From SIG307 sp964609025 (GTDB lineage: Bacteria > Bacillota > Clostridia > Lachnospirales > Lachnospiraceae), in NCBI GenBank assembly GCA_964609025.1, contig CAZSQM010000015.1:1-64000 (forward strand): a stretch of 64,000 nt of DNA, read 5' to 3'. A program made the position numbers and the translations under genes. How positions within the stretch are numbered: position 1 is the stretch's first letter; each line of letters opens with the position of its first letter. The notes beneath the pieces are model-generated. The model was not told the DNA's origin and made no database searches. It saw only the letters and a list, made by a program, of their open reading frames with translations. Below, in pieces: positions 42,942 through 50,504 of this stretch.

Positions 42942-43379
42942 ATGCCGGAAATTGTTTGGTTAATCCTGCTTGCGGTCTGCCTGTTGATTGAGGTTGCAAC
43001 CCTGGGTCTGGTTACAATCTGGTTTGCCGGGGGCGCTCTCGTTACATTCTTTGTAGCGTTACTTACGGACAGTCTGCTGATTCAGGTCATTGTTTTTCTG
43101 GCGGTTTCACTGCTTTTGCTGTTCTTTACACGGCCGATTGTGGCGAAGTATTACAACAGCAAGCGTACCAGAACGAATGTGGAAGGGATTGTAGGGGAAC
43201 AATGCAAAGTAACGGAAGCGATTGACAACTTTAACGAAACGGGAACCGTTTTCCTGAACGGTCTGGAGTGGACTGCGCGCAGTAAGAACGGCAGCCTGAT
43301 TGCCGCGGGAGCGCGGGTGAAGGTGTGCGCCGTAGACGGTGTCAAGGTAATCGTAGAAGAGGTGGAGAACGAAAATTAA
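42942..43379 (+). CDS. NfeD family membrane protein
   Basis: The 145-residue short-type NfeD has hydrophobic segments at about residues 3-22, 25-42 and 46-65, and a C-terminal OB-fold domain (about 85-143) marked by GIVGEQCKVTEAI and GARVKVCAVDGVKVIVEE. NfeD proteins pair with stomatin-like proteins in membrane microdomain maintenance. Its partner starts 42 bases downstream, behind a GCCGC / GCGGC hairpin. Confidence 0.92.
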   Translation: MPEIVWLILLAVCLLIEVATLGLVTIWFAGGALVTFFVALLTDSLLIQVIVFLAVSLLLLFFTRPIVAKYYNSKRTRTNVEGIVGEQCKVTEAIDNFNETGTVFLNGLEWTARSKNGSLIAAGARVKVCAVDGVKVIVEEVENEN

Positions 43380-43421
43380 GAAAGGGTTTGCCGCAAAGGG
43401 AAAGCGGCAGAAGGAGGAATT

Positions 43422-44357
43422 ATGGATCCGATAGTGGCAGTGATTATTTTAGTTGTTTTACTTATCATTATTTTGGCGTCGTGCGTAAAGATTGTACCGC
43501 AGGCGCAGGCGTATGTTATTGAACGTCTGGGCGGCTATCAGGCAACCTGGTCGGTAGGGGTTCATTTGAAATTCCCGCTGATTGACCGTATCGCCAAGAG
43601 AGTTGTTTTAAAGGAACAGGTCGTTGACTTTGCACCGCAGCCGGTAATTACGAAGGATAACGTAACGATGCGGATTGACACGGTGGTATACTACCAGATT
43701 ACGGACCCGAAGCTGTTTGCTTACGGCGTAGAGAATCCGCTTATGGCAATCGAGAATCTGACTGCCACTACGCTTCGTAACATCATCGGCGACCTGGAGT
43801 TGGATGAAACGCTGACCTCCCGTGAAACCATTAACACGAAGATGAGATCTTCCCTTGACGTGGCAACCGATCCGTGGGGCATTAAGGTAAACCGCGTGGA
43901 GTTAAAGAACATCATCCCGCCGGCAGCTATTCAGGATGCGATGGAGAAGCAGATGAAGGCAGAGCGTGAGCGCCGTGAAGCAATCCTTATTGCAGAAGGT
44001 GAGAAGAAGTCTACCGTCCTTGTTGCGGAAGGTAAAAAAGAGTCCGCGATTCTCGAGGCAGAGGCAGAAAAGGAAGCAGCAATCCTTCGTGCGGAAGCAA
44101 AGAAGGAAGCGATGATTCGTGAGGCAGAGGGTCAGGCAGAGGCCATCTTAAAGGTTCAGCAGGCAAATGCAGACGGTATCCGCTACTTAAACGAGGCGGC
44201 TCCGAATGCACAGGTTATCCAGTTAAAGAGCTTAGAGGCGTTTGCTAAGGCAGCCGACGGTAAGGCAACCAAGATTATCATCCCGTCCGAGATTCAGGGC
44301 ATGGCAGGTATGGTAAAGGCACTGGCCGAAGTCGGGGCAAAGGACACACAGGCATAA
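43422..44357 (+). CDS. SPFH/stomatin family membrane protein (paraslipin-like)
   Basis: The 311-residue protein has one N-terminal membrane helix (about 4-24), the SPFH/band 7 domain (about 25-190) and a C-terminal helix rich in EAEKEAAILRAEAKKEA-type heptads (about 190-260). This mediates ring-like oligomers. VERLGGYQATWSVGVH fits the paraslipin/QmcA branch. It acts with NfeD in membrane organisation and protease control. It ends 13 bases before a strong terminator. Confidence 0.94.
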   Translation: MDPIVAVIILVVLLIIILASCVKIVPQAQAYVIERLGGYQATWSVGVHLKFPLIDRIAKRVVLKEQVVDFAPQPVITKDNVTMRIDTVVYYQITDPKLFAYGVENPLMAIENLTATTLRNIIGDLELDETLTSRETINTKMRSSLDVATDPWGIKVNRVELKNIIPPAAIQDAMEKQMKAERERREAILIAEGEKKSTVLVAEGKKESAILEAEAEKEAAILRAEAKKEAMIREAEGQAEAILKVQQANADGIRYLNEAAPNAQVIQLKSLEAFAKAADGKATKIIIPSEIQGMAGMVKALAEVGAKDTQA

Positions 44358-44370
44358 GAGTTAAAGGCAA

Positions 44371-44409
44371 GGGGCTGTCGCTTAAGGCGAGTCAGCCCCT
44401 TTTTTTTTG
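44371..44409 (+). terminator. Terminator between the stomatin gene and dpaB (CTGTCGC-type stem)
   Basis: GGGGCTGTCGC pairs with GGCGAGTCAGCCCC, followed by nine T. The next bases, GCTTTATAG, resemble the start of the dispersed repeat (GCTTGATAG), but the rest of the repeat is absent. Confidence 0.85.
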
Positions 44410-44428
44410 CTTTATAGTTAGGCCGCCC

Positions 44429-45010
44429 CTACCGAAGCATCGGCTGAATCTGCTCACCCGTGAGGGCGCGGGAAGCAGACGCCGGAATCAGCGCCATGTC
44501 GGCGACTAAGGAATTCGGCTTTCCGGTGCAGTCGTCCTGACGGAACGGGACGAAGTAGTAGTTCCGGGTGTTTAGAAGCTTTCCGATGTTTGCTGCGTTT
44601 GCGGTAAGGCCGTCGTTGCTGGAAATTGCGACTAAAACCGGACGCCCGTTGCGCAGGTGTGCTTTGACTGCCATTGTAACCGGGGTATCCGTGATGCCGT
44701 GGGCGAGCTTTGCCAGGGTGTTTCCCGTACAAGGGGCGACAATAAGCAAATCAAACAGCTTTTTCGGTCCGATCGGCTCCGCGGCAGGAATGGTATCAAT
44801 GACGTTGTTGCAGGTAATGGCTTCGATATCGTTCCGAAAGTCAATCGCCTTATAGAAACGGCTGTCAACGGAAGCGGTTTGAAAGGAAAAAATCGGGGTG
44901 ACTACCGCCCCGAGGCGAACCAGTTCTTTTAACGGGTCAAGTATTTTTGAGAAGGTGCAGTAAGAAGCGGTAACGGCAAAGCCGACGCGTTTGCCTTGGA
45001 GATTCTCCAT
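44429..45010 (-). CDS. dpaB: Dipicolinate synthase subunit B
   Basis: The 193-residue flavoprotein-fold subunit (SpoVFB) starts GKRVGFAVTASYCTFSK and has IVAPCTGNTLAKLAHGITDTP near 88-108. With DpaA it makes dipicolinic acid, the spore core solute, in the mother cell. It follows dpaA by 4 bases. The last residues are RALTGEQIQPML. No asd or dapG gene follows, unlike the Bacillus operon. Confidence 0.94.
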   Translation of the reverse strand: MENLQGKRVGFAVTASYCTFSKILDPLKELVRLGAVVTPIFSFQTASVDSRFYKAIDFRNDIEAITCNNVIDTIPAAEPIGPKKLFDLLIVAPCTGNTLAKLAHGITDTPVTMAVKAHLRNGRPVLVAISSNDGLTANAANIGKLLNTRNYYFVPFRQDDCTGKPNSLVADMALIPASASRALTGEQIQPMLR

Positions 45011-45014
45011 AAAA

Positions 45015-45725
45015 TTACTCCTTTCTAAATTGATTTTCTATTTCTTCAAACATGAGCTTTGCGGCAGAATAGGGTGAAAAACGGGAAGGAAGCGCACCGG
45101 CGGGAACTACCCGGAGCCCCGGAATCTCGTGAGTGCAGCATGGGGTACTGGCAAGCTCGATTAAAAGCGCCGGTGTTTCTTTGACGGAAACCGGAAGCTG
45201 ATCCAGAACCGGATACGGTATTGTGTTGAGAAGCAGCGCGCCGTCGAGGGCAGAGAGAGCTTCTAACGGCAGCGCCCGGAACCCGTCCCGTTTTGCAAGC
45301 GCAAGTTCTGCCGAAGCCTTGCTGTATACGGTAACCTCCGCGTTAAGCGCCGCAAACAGGCGGCTGCATTCCTTTCCGAGAAAACCGTAGCCTAATACAA
45401 AGACGCGGCTTTCGCAGACGGCAGCGGGAGCTTCGGCAATGGCAAGCGCCAGTGCGCCCTCTGCGGTGTAGATGGAGTTTTTTGTACGGAATGCCGCACG
45501 TTGTGTTACTTTTTTATAGCCTGCCGCAGCGAGCTTTTCCGCATCGGACGCCGGACCGCCCCAAATCATGGCATGTTCCTTTAAGACGTCGGCGTGGGAA
45601 GAAAAATGTTCTTTCGGAGAAAGGATAAGAAGGTCTGCCGGAGCTTTGCGGGACCACCCGGCATCTGTCAGCATAGCAGACAGAATGGCATGGCGGCAAT
45701 CATCTCCATAAATCATAAAATTCAT
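45015..45725 (-). CDS. dpaA: Dipicolinate synthase subunit A
   Basis: The 236-residue protein is the NAD(P)-binding subunit (SpoVFA). The Rossmann motif VFVLGYGFLGKECSRLF is near residue 108. It is about 55 residues shorter than the Bacillus protein, mostly at the N-terminus, while the catalytic core appears complete. It acts with DpaB on the dihydrodipicolinate pathway intermediate during sporulation. TAGGAG precedes the ATG. A SigK-like promoter lies upstream. Confidence 0.92.
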   Translation of the reverse strand: MNFMIYGDDCRHAILSAMLTDAGWSRKAPADLLILSPKEHFSSHADVLKEHAMIWGGPASDAEKLAAAGYKKVTQRAAFRTKNSIYTAEGALALAIAEAPAAVCESRVFVLGYGFLGKECSRLFAALNAEVTVYSKASAELALAKRDGFRALPLEALSALDGALLLNTIPYPVLDQLPVSVKETPALLIELASTPCCTHEIPGLRVVPAGALPSRFSPYSAAKLMFEEIENQFRKE

Positions 45726-45753
45726 AATTTGCTCCTAAGATTCATTCATACCA

Positions 45754-45780
45754 CAGTGTATTCCTAAAATGTCGTTTTGT
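45754..45780 (-). promoter_or_regulatory. Possible SigK promoter of dpaAB
   Basis: On the minus strand AC (complement 45779-45780), 16 bases, then AATACACTG (complement 45754-45762) resemble the SigK pattern AC-N16-CATAnnnTA with two mismatches. Expected for a mother-cell gene, but the match is weak. Confidence 0.35.
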
Positions 45781-45841
45781 GTTTGCACGGAAGTGAAAAC
45801 AGAGGAATAGAATAAAAGGAAAAATCCTGGTTGGTGAAACA

Positions 45842-46873
45842 ATGGGACAGAAGTTTTTTTCGGGCGGAAACAGCGGAGAAGGATTTTGCAATTATTTTGA
45901 CGGCATCCTGCCGGCATGGGAGCGTTTAGAGCGGTTCTTTATTATAAAAGGAGGGCCGGGTGTCGGAAAAAGTACGCTTATGAAGCGCGTTGCGGAACAG
46001 GCAGAGGCACAGGGCGAGGAAGTGGAGCGGTTTTACTGCTCGGGTGACCCGAAAAGCCTTGACGCCGTCAGGCTGGTAAAGCGGGGGATTCTTTTAGCGG
46101 ACGGAACCGCACCGCATTGCCTGGACCCGAATCTGCCGGGAGCGGCAGAGGAGATTCTGAATCTCGGCGAACAGATTGACCGAAACCGGATTGTGAAATA
46201 TCGTGACGCAGTGGAGGAACTGACAGGGAAGAATAAGCAGTCCTACCGCAGAGCCTACGCGTTTTTAAAGGCGGCGGCAGCCTTGGAGGAGGAACGATAT
46301 CGGGAAGTTTCCTCCTGCCTTGACAAAGAGCGTGTAAAACGGTGTCTGAACGATGTTTTGGGAGAACAAAGCGGGGCGGCGGCAGACGCGAAAGAAAAGA
46401 AGACGCGGAGGCTGTTCCTTGACGCAATTACTTGTAAAGGGAGAATCAGCTTTGCGGAAGAACTGGAAGAAAAAGGAGAGGGCTGCCGGATTACCGGGGA
46501 ATATGCGGAGGCGGTTCTGGACGCCGTAAGCCGAATGCTTACCGGCGGGAAGCAGGAATTGTTCTGTCATCCGCTGCTGCCGCTTCGGGTGAAGCATGTG
46601 TATCTGCCGGAGCGGAGGCTGTTTTTGTCCTCCGGCGAGGGAACTTACGGCTTGGCGGTTGCCGGAGAGGACTTCCTGCAAAAAGCGTGTCATAAAACTG
46701 CCGAAAGCTGTCATGCGGAAGCACAGAGGATGACGGAGGCGGCAATGCTTTGTCTGATGGAGTGTAAAGAACTGCACGACGAGCTGGAGGAAATTTACAG
46801 AGAATGCGTCGATTTTGAACGCGTTACCGAAAGAACCGAACAACTGCTTGCAATGCTTCGCACCGGTGAATAG
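45842..46873 (+). CDS. P-loop ATP-binding protein (PRK06851-like)
   Basis: The 343-residue protein starts with FFSGGNSGEGFCNYFDGIL, then a clear Walker A FIIKGGPGVGKSTLMKRVAE at about residues 34-53. FYCSGDPKSLDAVRL near 67 follows, then helical segments and a less conserved C-terminal half (VKHVYLPERRLFLSSGEG near 255). It matches the clostridial and bacillar PRK06851 ATPase family of unknown function. The second P-loop common in longer members is not seen. The gene is divergent from dpaA, so a sporulation link is possible. Confidence 0.8.
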   Translation: MGQKFFSGGNSGEGFCNYFDGILPAWERLERFFIIKGGPGVGKSTLMKRVAEQAEAQGEEVERFYCSGDPKSLDAVRLVKRGILLADGTAPHCLDPNLPGAAEEILNLGEQIDRNRIVKYRDAVEELTGKNKQSYRRAYAFLKAAAALEEERYREVSSCLDKERVKRCLNDVLGEQSGAAADAKEKKTRRLFLDAITCKGRISFAEELEEKGEGCRITGEYAEAVLDAVSRMLTGGKQELFCHPLLPLRVKHVYLPERRLFLSSGEGTYGLAVAGEDFLQKACHKTAESCHAEAQRMTEAAMLCLMECKELHDELEEIYRECVDFERVTERTEQLLAMLRTGE

Positions 46874-46935
46874 TATTTGGCAAAAGAGGAATACTGTAAC
46901 AAAAGTGAATGTTAAGCGAAGGAACGGAGGCAGAA

Positions 46936-47970
46936 ATGAAGAAACTATGCTTTTTTGATACGAAGCCCTATGATAAACTGTATTTTGATGAGTTTGCAAA
47001 GACTTACGGCTTTGAGATGGTGTACTGCGAATCGAAGCTGAATGAAAAAAGTGTGGTGCTGGCAAAAGGGTGCGACGCAGTGGTAGCGTTTGTCAATGAT
47101 TCCGTCAATGCGGCCGTTCTTCGTGCGCTTTGGGAAATGAATATCTCAATCGTAGCGATGCGCTGTGCCGGATATAATAACGTGGATTTTAAAGAGGCAT
47201 ACGGCAAGGTGCATATTGTCCGGGTACCGGCATATTCTCCTTATGCGGTAGCGGAATTTACAATGGGAATGTTTCTGATGCTGAACCGGAAGCTTCACCG
47301 CGCCTACAACAGAATCAGAGAGTATAATTTCAGCCTTTCGGGGCTTCTGGGCACGGATTTTTACGGGAAAACCATCGGAGTTGTCGGAACCGGGAAAATC
47401 GGGCAGGTGTTTATGGACATCTGTATGGGCTTCGGAATGCGGGTACTGGCCTACGACCCGTATCCGAAGGAGCGGGAAGGGGTGCGTTATGTGAGCTTTG
47501 AAGAGCTTTGCAAAAATTCCGATATGATTTCCCTCCATTGCCCGCTTACGAAGGAGTCCTATCATATGGTCAATGAAGAGGCGATTCGGAATATGAAGGA
47601 CGGGGTTGTGCTTGTAAATACCTCCCGCGGAGCCCTGGTAGACGCTTTGGCGCTGATTGAAGGGTTAAAAAACGGAAAGGTAGGAGCGGCCGGTCTGGAT
47701 GTTTATGAGGAGGAAGGAGATTTCTTCTACGAGGATTATTCGGGAGAGGTGATGCCGGATGATGAGCTGGCGCGCCTTATTTCCATGCCGAATGTTCTGC
47801 TGACCTCCCATCAGGCGTTTTTAACGGAGGAGGCATTAAAAAATATTGCGGAAACAACGATGGAAAACCTGCGGCAGTATTTCGCGGATGAGGCTCTGCC
47901 GAACGAGGTCTGCTACCGCTGCTCAAAAAATAATGTGTGCAAAAAAGAGCACAAAGAGCGTTGTTTTTAA
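46936..47970 (+). CDS. D-2-hydroxyacid dehydrogenase, D-lactate dehydrogenase type, with Cys-rich tail
   Basis: The 344-residue NAD-dependent enzyme probably reduces pyruvate to D-lactate. Marks are VGTGKIGQVFMDI near residue 152, the catalytic Arg in NTSRGALVDALALIEGLK near 235, Glu near 263 and His in SHQAFLTEEAL near 295. The ending NEVCYRCSKNNVCKKEHKER plus CF is a cysteine-rich extension beyond the usual NEV terminus, with CX2C spacing. ATG 46936 follows ACGGAGG. Its tail could bind a metal or act in redox sensing (inference). Confidence 0.93.
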   Translation: MKKLCFFDTKPYDKLYFDEFAKTYGFEMVYCESKLNEKSVVLAKGCDAVVAFVNDSVNAAVLRALWEMNISIVAMRCAGYNNVDFKEAYGKVHIVRVPAYSPYAVAEFTMGMFLMLNRKLHRAYNRIREYNFSLSGLLGTDFYGKTIGVVGTGKIGQVFMDICMGFGMRVLAYDPYPKEREGVRYVSFEELCKNSDMISLHCPLTKESYHMVNEEAIRNMKDGVVLVNTSRGALVDALALIEGLKNGKVGAAGLDVYEEEGDFFYEDYSGEVMPDDELARLISMPNVLLTSHQAFLTEEALKNIAETTMENLRQYFADEALPNEVCYRCSKNNVCKKEHKERCF

Positions 47971-48042
47971 AAAAGTAACATCATATTCCGCAGGCTCCCC
48001 ATGCACCGGAAAGAGTATTTGTATGTGAAGCAATGGAAATAC

Positions 48043-48071
48043 TTGCGTTTCGGTCAGGGTTGTATTATAAT
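48043..48071 (+). promoter_or_regulatory. Promoter of the YiiX-like gene (TTGCGT-N17-TATAAT)
   Basis: TTGCGT at 48043-48048 and TATAAT at 48066-48071 are 17 bp apart. Confidence 0.7.
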
Positions 48072-48135
48072 TAAAATGTTGCAGACTGTCAGCTGCGTCA
48101 TGGGGAGCCGAATCGGCGGGAAGGGGATATCAGGA

Positions 48136-48717
48136 ATGGCAAAGAGAGAAAAGCAGGGAACAAGGGACATTTATATTTTACTGGTGCGGACCCAGTCCTT
48201 GTTTTCCCGGGTAATACATACGGCCACAAGAGAAGAGTACACTCATGTTTCCGTGGGAATGTTAAGCGACTGTACGGAGTTGTACAGCTTTGCAAGAAGA
48301 TATACGAATCTGCCGTTGCCGGCGGGTTTTGTAAAGGAGAGTATCGACAGCGGACTGATGGCAAAGAGTAAGACGGCACCTTGTGCGCTGTACCGTCTGA
48401 CCGTGCCGGTCAGTTCTTATCATGCGTTGCGCAGAAGGTTTAAGAAGATGCTGCGGAAGCGGAAGCACTTTCATTACAGCATTATCGGTACTTTTTTGTG
48501 CTTTTTCGGGATTGCTTACAAGCGGGAGAACCGGTATTTCTGCTCCCAGTTTGTAGCGGAAGTCTTAAAGGAGGCGGGAGCAGTCCGGCTGACCAAGTCG
48601 CCGGAGCTGTTTCATCCGGTAGATTTTACTACGCTGCCGGAGATGAAGCTTTGTTATAAGGGAACCCTTGGCGAACTCGGACATGTGAGACATTGTCTGC
48701 CGTTAGGAAACTGCTAA
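48136..48717 (+). CDS. YiiX-like permuted papain (NlpC/P60 superfamily) cysteine hydrolase
   Basis: The 193-residue protein shows the permuted papain-fold order. The His comes first in EEYTHVSVGMLSDCTELYSF near residue 37, and the nucleophile Cys later in RYFCSQFVAEVLKEAGAV near 138. IYILLVRTQSLFSR at the start is typical of the group. There is no signal peptide, so the substrate is cytosolic or the protein is membrane-associated. ATG 48136 follows AAGGGGATATCAGG; longer starts would overlap the promoter. The target bond is unknown. Confidence 0.8.
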   Translation: MAKREKQGTRDIYILLVRTQSLFSRVIHTATREEYTHVSVGMLSDCTELYSFARRYTNLPLPAGFVKESIDSGLMAKSKTAPCALYRLTVPVSSYHALRRRFKKMLRKRKHFHYSIIGTFLCFFGIAYKRENRYFCSQFVAEVLKEAGAVRLTKSPELFHPVDFTTLPEMKLCYKGTLGELGHVRHCLPLGNC

Positions 48718-48781
48718 GGCCGGTTTCCCGTGCCCGCATCGTTTTAGAAAAGTAAATATTGTTGCTTATGCCCTGTACGGC

Positions 48782-48851
48782 GGCTGCCATAATTCCGTTT
48801 GTTTGTGATACTGTTTTATGAGCGGCAGCCCTGCGGGGCATTATTTTTTTT
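48782..48851 (+). terminator. Terminator region after the YiiX-like gene
   Basis: GGCTGCC (48782-48788) can pair with GGCAGCC (48824-48830), or a short GCCCTGCGGGGC hairpin forms near 48828-48839. Eight T follow at 48844-48851. Confidence 0.5.
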
Positions 48852-48869
48852 GCTTGTCTGTCCGATATA

Positions 48870-48958
48870 TAAGTCAGGCGGAAGCATTCCGCCTGCGGTT
48901 ACAAGACAGCGGCGCCGGCAAGGAGGCCGGCGATTGCCTTGCGGCGGTGGATTATTTG
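48870..48958 (+). other. Structured leader upstream of the EF-hand-like gene
   Basis: CAGGCGGAA / TTCCGCCTG (48875-48895) form a perfect 9-bp stem with loop GCA. CGCCGGC / GCCGGCG (48913-48932) form a 7-bp stem whose loop is AAGGAG. More GC-rich sequence follows to 48950. It is not a riboswitch class I recognise. Confidence 0.5.
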
Positions 48959-48986
48959 TCGTGAAAAAAGAAAGGAAGTGGATTTC

Positions 48987-50210
48987 ATGATAATTCAAGC
49001 AGGTTCTGTTACGATGAATGCGGAGCGTTCCTATTCCAGAACGGAGAGCGCCACATCGATGACGGTGATTTCCAAGGCGGAAAATGCAATTAAGGTGGAT
49101 ATTTCGGATGAGTCGAAAAGCCTGTTGCAGCAGTTGCACGAGGGAAAGAGAGAGCAGGAGTCGGCACAGAAGGAAGAAGCAAAAGAGAAGAAGAATAACA
49201 AAATGAGTATGGCCGGGCTGACGGCACAGACGGAGCGTACAGAAGGCGGGCTTCCGTTTTCCGTACAGTCGGAGGAGGATTTGGAGCTTGAGATGCTGCG
49301 CCGGATTTTAGAAAGTCTGCGGCGTTATCAAAAGGGCGGAAAACAGTACAGAGTAAGGAGCACAAAGCTTTCGGAGCAACTCCGTTCGCTGGCGGAACAA
49401 AGGAGCAGCCTGTCCGCGGCGGCCGGTGCGGGTGTTAAAAAGCTGGGAGCGATTTCCGTTGCGGGAGGCGCAACTTCCGAAACCGGAAATGCGGTTTCGG
49501 CGGAAAACGGAAAGGTAGTTTCTTCGGGAAGCAGAAAGCGGGAATGGAAAATCCAGACGGTAACGTCCAGCTTTTTTGCGGAGCATGAAGTGACGGAATA
49601 CAGTACAAAGGGAAGCGTCTGTACGGCGGACGGCAGGGAAATTTCTTTCGGTATCAGCGTAGAAATGTCCCGCGCCTTTGTGGAGGCCACGGAGCTGTAT
49701 AAGGAAGGAAGCTATACGATGGTTGACCCGTTAGTCATCAATCTGGATACCGATATTGCGGATGTAAGCGATAAGAAGTTTTTCTTTGATTTGGACGCAG
49801 ACGGCGAGGAGGAAGAAATTTCGGAGCTCGGAAGCAGGAGCGGCTACCTTGCTTTAGACAAAAACGGTGACGGAATCATCAATGACGGGAGCGAACTGTT
49901 CGGCACCGCAAGCGGAAACGGGTTTGCCGACCTGGCGGCATACGACGGCGACGGCAACGGCTGGATTGACGAGGCGGATGACATATTTTCGAAGCTAAAG
50001 GTCTGGGTCAAGGATGAAAACGGAGAAAACAGGCTGCTGAACTTAAAAGAGGCGAAAGTCGGAGCAATTTACCTCGGCAGCGCCGATACAAGGTTTTCAA
50101 TGAATAACGCAGAAACCAATGCTACGAATGCAGTGATTCAAAAGACCGGCGTTTATCTGCGGGAGGACGGTACGGCAGGAACGGTGCAGCACGTCGATTT
50201 GGTGTTATAG
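48987..50210 (+). CDS. EF-hand-like calcium-binding repeat protein, no signal peptide
   Basis: The 407-residue protein has a Ser/Thr/Glu-rich N-terminal half with charged helices (about 1-150). From about residue 255 comes a region like the DxDxDG segments found at the ends of RTX-type and other large secreted proteins: FDLDADGEEEEI, LALDKNGDGIINDGSELFG, AAYDGDGNGWIDEADDIF and KLKVWVKDENG. These loops should bind Ca2+. The N-terminus MIIQAGSVTMNAERSYS is not a signal peptide. GAAAGGAAG precedes ATG 48987. It ends 5 bases before repeat copy 3. Function is unknown. Confidence 0.82.
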   Translation: MIIQAGSVTMNAERSYSRTESATSMTVISKAENAIKVDISDESKSLLQQLHEGKREQESAQKEEAKEKKNNKMSMAGLTAQTERTEGGLPFSVQSEEDLELEMLRRILESLRRYQKGGKQYRVRSTKLSEQLRSLAEQRSSLSAAAGAGVKKLGAISVAGGATSETGNAVSAENGKVVSSGSRKREWKIQTVTSSFFAEHEVTEYSTKGSVCTADGREISFGISVEMSRAFVEATELYKEGSYTMVDPLVINLDTDIADVSDKKFFFDLDADGEEEEISELGSRSGYLALDKNGDGIINDGSELFGTASGNGFADLAAYDGDGNGWIDEADDIFSKLKVWVKDENGENRLLNLKEAKVGAIYLGSADTRFSMNNAETNATNAVIQKTGVYLREDGTAGTVQHVDLVL

Positions 50211-50213
50211 ACA

Positions 50214-50376
50214 GATAAGATTCAGGTGTCAAAATACATCCTGATACGAAAGGAACTTTGCATAGAAGAAAGCGTCCTTGAACTTTGTGTAGGATATCCG
50301 AAACCAGAGAGAGGACGCTTTCTTCTATGCAAAGTTCCGTAATTGGAAGTAAACTTTTGACACCTGAACTGATAAG
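50214..50376. repeat. Dispersed palindromic repeat family, copy 3 (complete, without core)
   Basis: The left end ATTCAGGTGTCAAAA (50220-50234) mirrors TTTTGACACCTGAA (50355-50368). GGAACTTTGCATAGAAGAAA pairs with its mirror near 50318-50338. The arms meet at the self-complementary GGATATCC (50292-50299), where copy 2 has about 150 extra bases. It starts 3 bases after the stop of the EF-hand-like gene and could serve as its terminator stem, though no T run follows. Confidence 0.85.
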
Positions 50377-50504
50377 GAAGAAAAAGGAGAAAAAAGAAAA
50401 TACCTTTGCAAAAGAAATGTGTTATGCTATACTAAACTTAGGTAGCAGTTACCGTTCTCACGGAACAAAGCCGGGAGAAAATTTATTTTACGAGGGGATA
50501 TTTT

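Noticed and set aside
48862..48868. CCGATAT as a SigD (motility) -10 element
   Set aside because: The -10 is exact, but no CTAAA-like -35 lies 15-16 bases upstream.
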